Source of the DNA: an uncultured Prevotella sp.
GTDB lineage: Bacteria; Bacteroidota; Bacteroidia; Bacteroidales; Bacteroidaceae
DNA: 39,412 nucleotides
Direction: 5' to 3'
Assembly (NCBI GenBank): GCA_946540435.1
Contig: CAMNII010000021.1
Span: 1 to 39,412 of the forward strand
Shown: piece after piece, positions 16,842 to 24,935 of the stretch
Position numbering within the stretch: the first letter of the stretch is position 1
Layout: each line of letters starts with the position of its first letter
The notes under the pieces: model-generated
Told to the model about the DNA's origin: nothing
What the model saw: the letters and a program-made list of their open reading frames with translations, nothing else
The model's database searches: none
Translations under genes and position numbers: made by a program

Positions 16842-16890
16842 CTTCTTTCTTGAAAAAGCGAGGCCGCCCGCATGCCTTTTAAGAAAGAAG
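16842..16890. repeat. Inverted repeat between the amylase and the GH127 region
   Basis: Perfect 10-bp arms cttctttctt (16842-16851) and aagaaagaag (16881-16890) could extend inward by a few pairs. No T-run follows on either strand, so it is not a convincing terminator. It lies just before a -7-like TATCTTTG (16895-16902). Confidence 0.4.
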
Positions 16891-16976
16891 GAACTATCTT
16901 TGCCTTGCTGAATAAGTCCGACAGGTTTTTAGGATAAGCATTCAATAACGCTCTTGGATAAAAATTAAACATGACT

Positions 16977-17165
16977 ATGAGAAAAATTACTATGATGCTC
17001 ATGGCCTTGATGGGACTCATAACGTCCGGCTCTACCGAAGCCCCTTGTTCCACCTGGGGAGTGCCCCCTTCTGCACAGACGAAAAAAAGACTCTGCACTG
17101 ACGAAGGTAAGACTCGTGAAAGTAAAATCGCCGATTTTGGTCACCAAATTCGGCGATTTTGGTGA
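16977..17165 (+). CDS. Doubtful small exported peptide
   Basis: A 62-codon reading frame begins with a signal-peptide-like stretch (MRKITMMLMALMGLITSGS) about 75 bases after a possible -7 element TATCTTTG (16895-16902). After about residue 30 the frame runs into the 22-bp repeat array and becomes low-information sequence. It may be the surviving 5' end of a decayed secreted-protein gene, or a real small peptide. No family is recognised. Confidence 0.25.
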   Translation: MRKITMMLMALMGLITSGSTEAPCSTWGVPPSAQTKKRLCTDEGKTRESKIADFGHQIRRFW

Positions 17166-17334
17166 CCAAATTCGCCGAATTTGCTATCACGATGCTTACC
17201 ATTGTCCTTCACTTTGATCACCTTTGTCTTTCAAGAAGCTCACCTTTGGCCTTCAAGAAGCTCACCTTTGGCCTTCAAGAAGTTCACCAATGTCTTTCAC
17301 TATGGGCGCCGTAGTCTTTCACTATTCTTACATT
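17071..17334. repeat. 22-bp periodic repeat array upstream of the GH127 gene
   Basis: Twelve contiguous 22-base units begin at 17071 and every 22 bases after that. Neighbouring units resemble each other most: units 1-2 (ctgcac.gacgaa), units 4-5 (ttggtgaccaaattcgcc, each with a ttggt-accaa palindrome) and units 7-12 (tgtctttcaagaagctcacc type). Distant units share only the framework. There are no spacers. The array ends 15 bases before the GH127 promoter. A period of 22 is not a codon multiple, so it is not a coding repeat. Confidence 0.8.
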
Positions 17335-17348
17335 TTTCCTGACCAAAA

Positions 17349-17380
17349 TTTGCCTGTCCCAAAAGATTGTAGTATCTTTG
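17349..17380 (+). promoter_or_regulatory. Promoter of the GH127 operon
   Basis: TTTG (17349-17352) and TATCTTTG (17373-17380) are separated by 20 bases, a full match to the Bacteroidetes consensus, 57 bases before the ATG. It lies immediately after the 22-bp repeat array. Confidence 0.75.
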
Positions 17381-17437
17381 CATGGCGAAGATTACAGAAC
17401 CAATCATTAAAGAAAACAAATAATACCACTGACAATC

Positions 17438-19285
17438 ATGAAGCGGAACCTTATGACCATGGCACTGCTGCTGATGCTGGGAACATCGGCTCAGGCACAA
17501 CACTCGAAAGTAGTCAACCAAGTGGACTTCTCACACGTGAGGATTACCGACACTTTCTGGTCGCCACGACTCGACCGCCACGCTACCGTGACACAGCCGA
17601 CCTGCATCGACCAGATTGAAAACCAGACGGCACGCATCAAGAACTTCATCAATGCCGCACTGGTCGGACAACCCGGCGTGGGCGAACTGCGACACTCCGG
17701 CATCTTCTTCGACGACAGCGACGTGTACAAAGCCATGGAAGGCATGGCCTACTCGCTCATCAACCATCCCGACCCCGTGATAGAGGCCAAGATGGACGAA
17801 TGGATAGCATATATCGAGAAGGCACAGCAGCCCGACGGATATATCGACACCTACTACATCCTGATGGGACTCGACAAGCGGTGGACCGACATGGACCGGC
17901 ACGAGATGTACTGCACGGGCCACATGATAGAGGCTGCCGTGGCCTACTACAAGGCGACGGGCAAGGACCGCTTCCTGAAAATCTGCCAGCGGATGGTGGC
18001 ACACATGCAGTCGCTCTTCGGACCCGGCAAACGCCACTGGGTACCCGGACACGAGGAGATAGAGCTGGCACTGGTGAAACTCTACGAAGTGACCGGCAAC
18101 GAAGACTACCTGGACTTTGCCTACTGGCTGCTCGAGGAACGTGGCCATGGGCACGGCATCGGGCCTAACGGACCTTGGAACACCAGATACTATCAGGACA
18201 GCGTGCCGGTGAGCCAGATGAAGGATATCTCCGGACATGCCGTCCGACTGATGTACCTCTTCTGCGGCATGGCCGACGTGGCAGCCTATCGCCAGACGAA
18301 TTACATGCAGGCACTCAACGACCTGTGGCACGATGTCGTAGACAGGAACATGTATATCACCGGCGGCATCGGACAGACGGCCTCCAACGAGGGCTTTTCC
18401 GAGGACTACAGCCTGCCCAACGCCACAGCCTACTGCGAGACATGTGCATCCATCGGCATGGTGCTCTGGAACCACCGTATGAACCAGTTCACCGGCGACA
18501 GCAAATACGTGGACATCGTGGAGCAGGCCATGTACAACGGCGTCCTCTCGGGCATCAACCTACGTGGCGACCGCTTCTTCTACGTTAACCCACTCGAAGC
18601 CAACGGCACGCACCACCGGCAGGCTTGGTTCGGATGCGCCTGCTGCCCGAGCAACATCACCCGCTTCCTTCCCTCCATCGGCAGCTACGTCTACGGCACA
18701 TCCGACAACGCCCTCTGGGTGAACCTATACATCGGCAGCGAAGCCACCGTGGCATTCAGCGACGGCACCGTCGGCGTGACGATGCAGACGGAATACCCGT
18801 GGGACGGCCATGTGCGGCTGACCATCGGCAGCAAGATGAAGAAAGACCTGCGGATGCGCATCCCCGGATGGTGCAAAGACTATACGCTGACCGTCAACGG
18901 ACAACCCGCCGGCAAGGTCACCACCGACAAGGGCTATGCCATCATCAGCCGCAGCTGGAAAGCAGGCGACGTGGTGGAACTCACCATGGCGATGCCCGTG
19001 GAGCGTGTCAGCGCCGACCCGCGAGTGAAAGAGGACGAAGGCATGCAGGCCATCCAGCGCGGACCGCTGGTATACTGCGCCGAGGCCATCGACAACGGCG
19101 GTTCCTACGACGACTTCACCCTCACCCCGGTCACACAGTTCACCATGTGCCGGATGCCCGGCATCCTCAGCGGCATAGCAGGCATTGCTGCCGACAACGG
19201 CCGGCAGACGCTCCGCCTCATCCCCTACTACGCATGGGACAACCGCGAGGCCTCCAAGATGAAAGTATGGATTAAGGAACAATGA
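17438..19285 (+). CDS. Beta-L-arabinofuranosidase, GH127 (DUF1680)
   Basis: A 615-residue exported glycosidase (signal peptide 1-20, SAQA-Q) of the GH127 family, which removes beta-L-arabinofuranose from arabino-oligosaccharides or glycoprotein-linked chains. An (alpha/alpha)6 barrel is expected at about 30-430, followed by beta-sandwich domains. The unusual Zn-cysteine active site is complete: E334 and C336 in AYCETCAS, and C400, C402 and C403 in FGCACCPSN, with C402 matching the Cys nucleophile of the family. First gene of a three-gene operon with a GH5/GH43-like fusion (13-base gap) and a BASS transporter. The locus probably handles arabinose-containing plant glycans; exact linkage is not readable. 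Confidence 0.92.
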   Translation: MKRNLMTMALLLMLGTSAQAQHSKVVNQVDFSHVRITDTFWSPRLDRHATVTQPTCIDQIENQTARIKNFINAALVGQPGVGELRHSGIFFDDSDVYKAMEGMAYSLINHPDPVIEAKMDEWIAYIEKAQQPDGYIDTYYILMGLDKRWTDMDRHEMYCTGHMIEAAVAYYKATGKDRFLKICQRMVAHMQSLFGPGKRHWVPGHEEIELALVKLYEVTGNEDYLDFAYWLLEERGHGHGIGPNGPWNTRYYQDSVPVSQMKDISGHAVRLMYLFCGMADVAAYRQTNYMQALNDLWHDVVDRNMYITGGIGQTASNEGFSEDYSLPNATAYCETCASIGMVLWNHRMNQFTGDSKYVDIVEQAMYNGVLSGINLRGDRFFYVNPLEANGTHHRQAWFGCACCPSNITRFLPSIGSYVYGTSDNALWVNLYIGSEATVAFSDGTVGVTMQTEYPWDGHVRLTIGSKMKKDLRMRIPGWCKDYTLTVNGQPAGKVTTDKGYAIISRSWKAGDVVELTMAMPVERVSADPRVKEDEGMQAIQRGPLVYCAEAIDNGGSYDDFTLTPVTQFTMCRMPGILSGIAGIAADNGRQTLRLIPYYAWDNREASKMKVWIKEQ

Positions 19286-19298
19286 ATACCCATATAGC

Positions 19299-21347
19299 AT
19301 GATGCAGAATCCCATTAAGAATAGGAGAAGAGCGGCAACATGGAAGAGGCTGTTGCTGGCTGTGATGCTGCTCTGCACGGCAAGCCTCCCGACGGGTGCA
19401 CAGACGCCACAGCCATGGAGCAAGGAAAAGGCATGGGACTGGTACTACCGGCTGCCATGGCTCTGCGGAGTAAACTACATCCCGGCCTATGCCGTCAACT
19501 ACACAGCCATGTGGGACAAGACGACCTTCTCTGCCGATGCCATCGACAGCGAGCTGCAACTGATGGAGGACATGGGAATGAACTGCGTCCGTGTGGTGTT
19601 GCAACATGCCGTCTATGCCGACGACCCGAAATACTTCAAGAAGACATTCGGGCGCTTTCTCGACATCTGCGGACGCCACGGCATACTGGTCATGCCTATC
19701 TTCTTCGACGACTGCTCGTTCGGCACGACCAACGACCCTGTCGTGGGAAGGCAGCCGGAACCGCTGGAGGGCTGGTATGCATGGGCATGGTCGCCATCGC
19801 CAGGATGGACGATGATGGTCGACGAACGGGAGCACCCGAAGCTGGAGACCTATGTGAAGGATATCATGACGGCATTCCGCAATGACCGTCGCATACTGGC
19901 GTGGGACCTCTACAACGAACCGACGAACACCATCCACAGCCAATACAGTCCACGACTGCTGCGTAAGGCCTTCAGATGGGCCCGGGAGGTGAACCCCTCG
20001 CAGCCCGTCACCACCGGCATCTGGAAGGACGATGCCGAACTGGAACAACTGATCACCGACAACGCCGACATCACCACCTTCCACACCTATTCCGACAAGG
20101 CGACTACGGAGAAGTGGATCAGCCGCATGGCTGCCAAGGGGCGACCCGTCATCCTGACCGAATGGATGAACCGACCACGCCAGTCGACCATTGCCGGCAT
20201 CATGCCCATGCTCAAGGAGAAACGCATCGGCAGCATGATGTGGGGACTGGTAAACGGAAAGACGCAGACCCACCTGCCCTGGGGACACCGACCCGAACAC
20301 GGCCCCTACGAGGGACCGTGGCAGCACGACATCTTCCGAGGCGACCACACGCCCTATGATGAAAAGGAAGTCAGCATCATCCGCCAGCTGACAGGCACGA
20401 AGGCATTCGACTTCAACACCCTCCAACCGGACTTCATGCTCTATGGCGACATAGACCGACTGGGACGTCCCCATTCCAAGGATCCGCACGTCGTGGCTTT
20501 CAACGGTCGCTACCTGATGTACTTCAGCATACCGCCAGAGGCAGGCAACGCCTCGTCAGGATGGAATATCGGCATTGCCGAGAGCGCAGACCTCGTCAGC
20601 TGGAGGAAAGTCGGCGAGATTACCCCCCAAGCGGGCTGCGACTACGAGCAGAAAGGGCTCTGCGCACCATGTGCACTGGTCAGAGACGGAGTCGTCCACC
20701 TGTTCTATCAAACCTATGGCAACCGTGAACACGACGCCATCTGCCACGCTTCGTCAACCGACGGCATACACTTCACCCGTAATGCCACAAACCCCATCTT
20801 CCATCCCACAGGGACATGGACATGCGGTCGTGCCATCGATGCTGAGGTGTGTGAGTTCAATGGGCAATACTTCCTCTATTTCGCCACACGCGACCCAGCC
20901 TTCGACATCCAGATGCAAGGGGTGGCAACAGCACCGGCAGGGACCAATTTCAACCGCGAAGAATGGACACAGGCCACCGACGCTCCCATCCTCAAACCCG
21001 AACTGCCATGGGAAGGGAAATGCATCGAAGGCGCGTCAATCGCACAACGCAACGGCCGTCTGTACATGTTCTACGCCGGAGCCTACAACAATGCACCGCA
21101 GCAGATTGGCGTGGCCGTGAGCGACGACGGCATCAACTGGCAGCGAATGAGCGATGAGCCGTTCCTGAGCAACGGAGGAGCCGACGACTGGAACGCCTGC
21201 GAGTCGGGACATCCGCACATCTTCACCGACAGCGACGGACGCACCTACCTCTTCTACCAAGGAAACAATGACAACGGCTACACGTGGCTGCTCTCCCAGC
21301 GAGAGGTGATCTGGAAAAAAGGGAAGCCGACCCTGAAAAAACAATAG
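19299..21347 (+). CDS. Exported fusion of a GH5-like and a GH43-like glycosidase
   Basis: A 682-residue protein with a signal-anchor-like N-terminus (hydrophobic stretch about 17-32, ending TGAQ). Residues about 45-365 form a GH5-like TIM barrel (mannanase/cellulase type) with E207 in DLYNEPTN (acid/base) and E288 in ILTEWMNR (nucleophile). Residues about 370-680 form a five-bladed-propeller module of GH43-like type, with D395 (KDPHVV), D514 (AIDAEV) and E577 (CIEGAS) in the places of the base, pKa-modulating and acid residues. Both active sites appear intact, so it may cut two bonds of one substrate. Its gene lies between GH127 and a transporter, suggesting an arabinose-containing glycan. 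Family numbers rest on motif resemblance only. Confidence 0.8.
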   Translation: MMQNPIKNRRRAATWKRLLLAVMLLCTASLPTGAQTPQPWSKEKAWDWYYRLPWLCGVNYIPAYAVNYTAMWDKTTFSADAIDSELQLMEDMGMNCVRVVLQHAVYADDPKYFKKTFGRFLDICGRHGILVMPIFFDDCSFGTTNDPVVGRQPEPLEGWYAWAWSPSPGWTMMVDEREHPKLETYVKDIMTAFRNDRRILAWDLYNEPTNTIHSQYSPRLLRKAFRWAREVNPSQPVTTGIWKDDAELEQLITDNADITTFHTYSDKATTEKWISRMAAKGRPVILTEWMNRPRQSTIAGIMPMLKEKRIGSMMWGLVNGKTQTHLPWGHRPEHGPYEGPWQHDIFRGDHTPYDEKEVSIIRQLTGTKAFDFNTLQPDFMLYGDIDRLGRPHSKDPHVVAFNGRYLMYFSIPPEAGNASSGWNIGIAESADLVSWRKVGEITPQAGCDYEQKGLCAPCALVRDGVVHLFYQTYGNREHDAICHASSTDGIHFTRNATNPIFHPTGTWTCGRAIDAEVCEFNGQYFLYFATRDPAFDIQMQGVATAPAGTNFNREEWTQATDAPILKPELPWEGKCIEGASIAQRNGRLYMFYAGAYNNAPQQIGVAVSDDGINWQRMSDEPFLSNGGADDWNACESGHPHIFTDSDGRTYLFYQGNNDNGYTWLLSQREVIWKKGKPTLKKQ

Positions 21348-21350
21348 ACC

Positions 21351-22322
21351 ATGGAAAGACAAGAGAAAGAAAACAAACTGGTACGCTTCTTCAAGAACTG
21401 GACACTGCCCATAGCAATCTCATTCGGAAGCATTGTCTACCTGCTGTTTGCCAACATCCCCTGGCTCGACACACCGGCGACACTGCTGTCACCGTTCTTC
21501 GACGCCATCGTGCCGATGTTCATGTTTCTCATCCTCTACGTGACGTTCTGCAAGGTAGACTTCCACAAGATGCGCCCCGTGCAGTGGCACCTGTGGGTAG
21601 CCCTGTTCCAGATGTTCATCGTGGCCATGCTGATGAGTGTCATCCTGTACTACCGACCGACGGGCAGCGAGCTCGTGCTGATGGAAGCCCTGCTATGCTG
21701 CGTGGTGGCACCATGCGCGGCAGCGGCACCCGTGGTGACACAGAAGCTCGGCGGCAACCTGGAGCAGATGACCACCTACACCTTCCTCTCCAATTTCATC
21801 ACCGCACTGGCGATACCGCTGTGCTTCCCCTTGATAGAGAAAGACGCCGACATCACCTTCTGGTCGGCCTTCCTGACGATCCTTCAGAAGGTATGCATCG
21901 TTCTCGTACTGCCCATGCTGCTGGCCTACATCACCAAACACTTCATCCAGCCCCTACACAGGAGAGTCATCGCCGTGAAAGACCTGTCCTACTACCTCTG
22001 GTCCACATCGCTGGCTGTGATAACAGGCGTCACACTGAAAAACATCAACCACAGCGACGTATCATCGCTGCTCCTGACGGCGATAGCCCTGCTTGGACTG
22101 CTGTTCTGCATCGTGCAGTTTGCCGTAGGACGCTGGATAGGCCACTACTGGAACAACACCACAGAAGCAGGACAGGGACTCGGACAGAAGAACACGGCCT
22201 TCGCCATCTGGATAGCCTATACCTATCTGACTCCCCTCTCATCGGTGGGTCCGGGATGCTACATCCTCTGGCAGAACATCATCAACAGCATCGAGATTTG
22301 GCAACATCGGAAAAAGGAATGA
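21351..22322 (+). CDS. BASS-family (bile acid:sodium symporter-like) transporter
   Basis: A 323-residue inner-membrane protein with about nine to ten hydrophobic segments, from FFKNWTLPIAISFGSIVYLL to the C-terminus. The two half-structures expected of the bile acid:Na+ symporter superfamily are suggested by VAPCAAAAPVVTQKLGGN in the middle and QKNTAFAIWIAYTYLTP near the end. These proteins usually move organic anions with sodium; the substrate here is not readable. The start codon is 3 bases after the stop of the fusion glycosidase, so it is translated with that operon. Its stop lies next to the operator-like site of malQ. Confidence 0.85.
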   Translation: MERQEKENKLVRFFKNWTLPIAISFGSIVYLLFANIPWLDTPATLLSPFFDAIVPMFMFLILYVTFCKVDFHKMRPVQWHLWVALFQMFIVAMLMSVILYYRPTGSELVLMEALLCCVVAPCAAAAPVVTQKLGGNLEQMTTYTFLSNFITALAIPLCFPLIEKDADITFWSAFLTILQKVCIVLVLPMLLAYITKHFIQPLHRRVIAVKDLSYYLWSTSLAVITGVTLKNINHSDVSSLLLTAIALLGLLFCIVQFAVGRWIGHYWNNTTEAGQGLGQKNTAFAIWIAYTYLTPLSSVGPGCYILWQNIINSIEIWQHRKKE

Positions 22323-22324
22323 TG

Positions 22325-22334
22325 CAAACGTTTG
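22325..22334 (+). promoter_or_regulatory. Operator-like palindrome upstream of malQ
   Basis: The perfect palindrome CAAACGTTTG lies 56 bases before the malQ -7 element. The extended form, read on the other strand, is aacaaacgtttgca, almost the same as the site before susC. It starts 3 bases after the transporter stop codon. Confidence 0.7.
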
Positions 22335-22390
22335 TTTCCTTTTTCGCACATTTCCGGAAAGCTATTGGCTTTCAACTAAAAAAAACTATG

Positions 22391-22398
22391 TACCTTTG
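22391..22398 (+). promoter_or_regulatory. -7 element of the malQ operon
   Basis: TACCTTTG matches TAnnTTTG, 76 bases before the malQ ATG. The -33 region offers only TTGG (22366-22369) at 21 bases. Confidence 0.65.
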
Positions 22399-22474
22399 AA
22401 CCGAATTTAGACATGGCACACGCATAACCCTGTCATAGAGAGCGGGTTGCCGAGAGCCTGACAACTAAAAACGG

Positions 22475-24913
22475 ATGAAACTGCATTTTAATATCAATTA
22501 CAGGACCGTCTTCGGAGAAGAACTGGTCTTGAACGTGGTGCACGCACAAGGTGATGGCACTACGAAGCACGTGACCTATCGGATGACCACTGGCGACGGC
22601 GAGTACTGGCATTACGAACTGAAGATGAATGGCAGGGAGACTCCTGCAGTCATCGAGTACTACTACAGCGTAGACTGCAATGGTGAAGAAGAACGCCATG
22701 AGTGGCCGGTGGTGATGCACCGCATCGAACTGAATGTCACCGGAGCCGACACCTATGAGGTGAACGACCAATGGACCGACATCCCTGCCGACAGCTACCG
22801 CTACAGTGCAGCCTTTGCCGACGATGCCGCAGAAGCACCACTTGTACCGAAATCGCATCAGGTGGTACGCCTCGTGGTGCGCGCCCCACAACTGCTGCGC
22901 GGTGAACAGCTGGCCCTGCTCGGGTCGGCACCGCAGCTCGGGCAGTGGAACCCGGCGAAAGCCATACCCATGGTACAGCACAACATCCATGAGTGGGTGG
23001 CAACCATCGATGCCAAAGACCTGCCCATGCAGCCTATAGAGATGAAATTCGTCGTACCTGCCAAGGACGGCATACGGTGGGAAGAAGGTCCCAACCGCGT
23101 GCTCACCCTCGCACCCGTACAACCCCACACCGTGACGGTGCACCACCTGCCGCAGGCATTCTTCGGCATGTCCGACGAAAAGGTAGCCGGAACGCTTGTC
23201 CCCGTCTTCTCGCTCCGCACAAAGGGAAGCTTCGGCGTCGGCGACTTCGGCGACCTGAAGACGATGATCGACTATGTGGCCATGACCGGACAGCGGGCCC
23301 TGCAGGTGCTGCCCATCAACGACACCACGACGACGCACACCTGGACAGACTCCTACCCCTACTCCTGCATCAGCATCTTTGCCCTCCATCCGCAATACGT
23401 GGACTTCAGACAACTGCCCGTGCTCAACGACGGCGAGCAGTGCAAACACTATGAGGCACTGCGCAAGGAGCTCAACGCACTGCCGCAGATTGACTATGAG
23501 CGCGTGAACCAGGCCAAGCTGGAACTGCTGCGGCTGCTATACAAGCAGGAGGGAAAGCAGACGCTGGCATCAGCCGACTTCAAGACATTCTTTGCCGAAA
23601 CACAGCAGTGGCTCGTACCCTACGCATTCTTCTGCCACCTGCGCGACACCCGTCAGCTCGACAAGCACCCACAGTGGCAGGAAGCCGACCGTAAGCCGCT
23701 GACATCCCCGCGTACGCGTATATATAAAGATGTGGCTTTCTATTATTACATACAATACATCCTCGACAAACAGATGCGGGCAGCACATGAGCATGCCCGC
23801 AAACTCGGCGTCATCCTGAAAGGCGACATCCCCATCGGGGTAAGCCGAACCGGATGCGACGTGTGGGTGGAGCCGAAATACTTCAACATGAACGGACAGG
23901 CCGGCGCTCCACCCGACGACTTCTCTGCCGACGGACAGAACTGGGGATTTCCCACTTACAACTGGGACGAGATGCTCAAGGACGGATGCCAATGGTGGGT
24001 GCGACGCTTCCAGAACATGGCACGCTTCTTCGATGCCTACCGCATAGATCACGTCCTCGGTTTCTTCCGCATCTGGGAAATTCCGATGCCTCACAAGAGC
24101 GGACTGATGGGACAGTTCTCGCCGGCACTGGGACTGTCGGAAGAGGAAATCAACGGACGCGGGGTGTTCAGCGAAATCGACAACCTGTTCCTCGTCGACC
24201 ATAAAGACCCCACCAAGCGCCACCCGCGCATCGCCATTCAGTATTCCGAGGCTTACGCACGACTGCCGCAATGGGAGAAAGACGCTTTCAACGCCCTCTA
24301 CGACGACTACTTCTATCACCGCAACAACCAGTACTGGTATCGGGAGGCCATGAAAAAGCTGCCGCGACTGGTCGAGGCCACACGCATGCTCGTCTGTGCA
24401 GAAGACCTGGGAATGGTACCGGCCTGCGTGGAATGGGTGATGAACGAGTTGCGAATCCTCTCGCTCGAGATACAGTCGATGCCGAAAGACCCGTCGGTGC
24501 GCTTCGGACATCTCGACCGCAACCCCTACCGGTCGGTGTGCACCATCTCCAGCCACGACATGCCGACACTGCGCCAGTGGTGGGACGAAGACGAGGAACG
24601 CACGCAGGACTACTACAACAACATGCTGCACCGGCAGGGACCGGCACCCCACCCGCTGCCCAGCTGGCTGGCCCGCGACATCATCCGCGAACACCTCGAA
24701 TCACCGTCGATGCTCTGCATCCTCTCCCTGCAGGACTGGCTGGCCATCGACGATCGCCTGCGACTGCCCGATGCCGACGCCGAGCGCATCAACATCCCGG
24801 CCAACCCGAAGCATTACTGGCGCTATCGCATGCACCTCTACTTAGAAGACCTCATGGCCGATACCGATTTCGTGACCAATGTCAAGGAACTCATCGCTCA
24901 AAGCGGACGATAA
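22475..24913 (+). CDS. malQ: 4-alpha-glucanotransferase (GH77) with N-terminal starch-binding modules
   Basis: An 812-residue cytoplasmic amylomaltase that transfers alpha-1,4-glucan segments between maltooligosaccharides and releases glucose. Two CBM20-like modules precede the catalytic domain (about 1-115 and 125-235; the second has LALLGSAPQLGQWNPAKAIPM), as in the plant DPE2 type. The GH77 barrel spans about 245-805, with SLRTKGSFGVGDFGDL at its start. Catalytic residues are D525 (YRIDHVLGFFRIW), E643 (CAEDLGMVP) and D695 (SSHDMPTLRQWW). No signal peptide. First gene of malQ-pulA-susA-like, with intergenic gaps of 22 and 7 bases. An operator-like palindrome and -7 element precede it. Confidence 0.95.
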   Translation: MKLHFNINYRTVFGEELVLNVVHAQGDGTTKHVTYRMTTGDGEYWHYELKMNGRETPAVIEYYYSVDCNGEEERHEWPVVMHRIELNVTGADTYEVNDQWTDIPADSYRYSAAFADDAAEAPLVPKSHQVVRLVVRAPQLLRGEQLALLGSAPQLGQWNPAKAIPMVQHNIHEWVATIDAKDLPMQPIEMKFVVPAKDGIRWEEGPNRVLTLAPVQPHTVTVHHLPQAFFGMSDEKVAGTLVPVFSLRTKGSFGVGDFGDLKTMIDYVAMTGQRALQVLPINDTTTTHTWTDSYPYSCISIFALHPQYVDFRQLPVLNDGEQCKHYEALRKELNALPQIDYERVNQAKLELLRLLYKQEGKQTLASADFKTFFAETQQWLVPYAFFCHLRDTRQLDKHPQWQEADRKPLTSPRTRIYKDVAFYYYIQYILDKQMRAAHEHARKLGVILKGDIPIGVSRTGCDVWVEPKYFNMNGQAGAPPDDFSADGQNWGFPTYNWDEMLKDGCQWWVRRFQNMARFFDAYRIDHVLGFFRIWEIPMPHKSGLMGQFSPALGLSEEEINGRGVFSEIDNLFLVDHKDPTKRHPRIAIQYSEAYARLPQWEKDAFNALYDDYFYHRNNQYWYREAMKKLPRLVEATRMLVCAEDLGMVPACVEWVMNELRILSLEIQSMPKDPSVRFGHLDRNPYRSVCTISSHDMPTLRQWWDEDEERTQDYYNNMLHRQGPAPHPLPSWLARDIIREHLESPSMLCILSLQDWLAIDDRLRLPDADAERINIPANPKHYWRYRMHLYLEDLMADTDFVTNVKELIAQSGR

Positions 24914-24935
24914 ACAACAACGACAACAAACCATC

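Noticed and set aside
17071..17334. CRISPR array
   Set aside because: The 22-base units are contiguous, without unique spacers, and diverge gradually; no cas genes are in the window.
24879..24935. Upstream extension of pulA into malQ
   Set aside because: The ATG at 24936 gives a clean signal peptide, and the extension would place charged residues before it.
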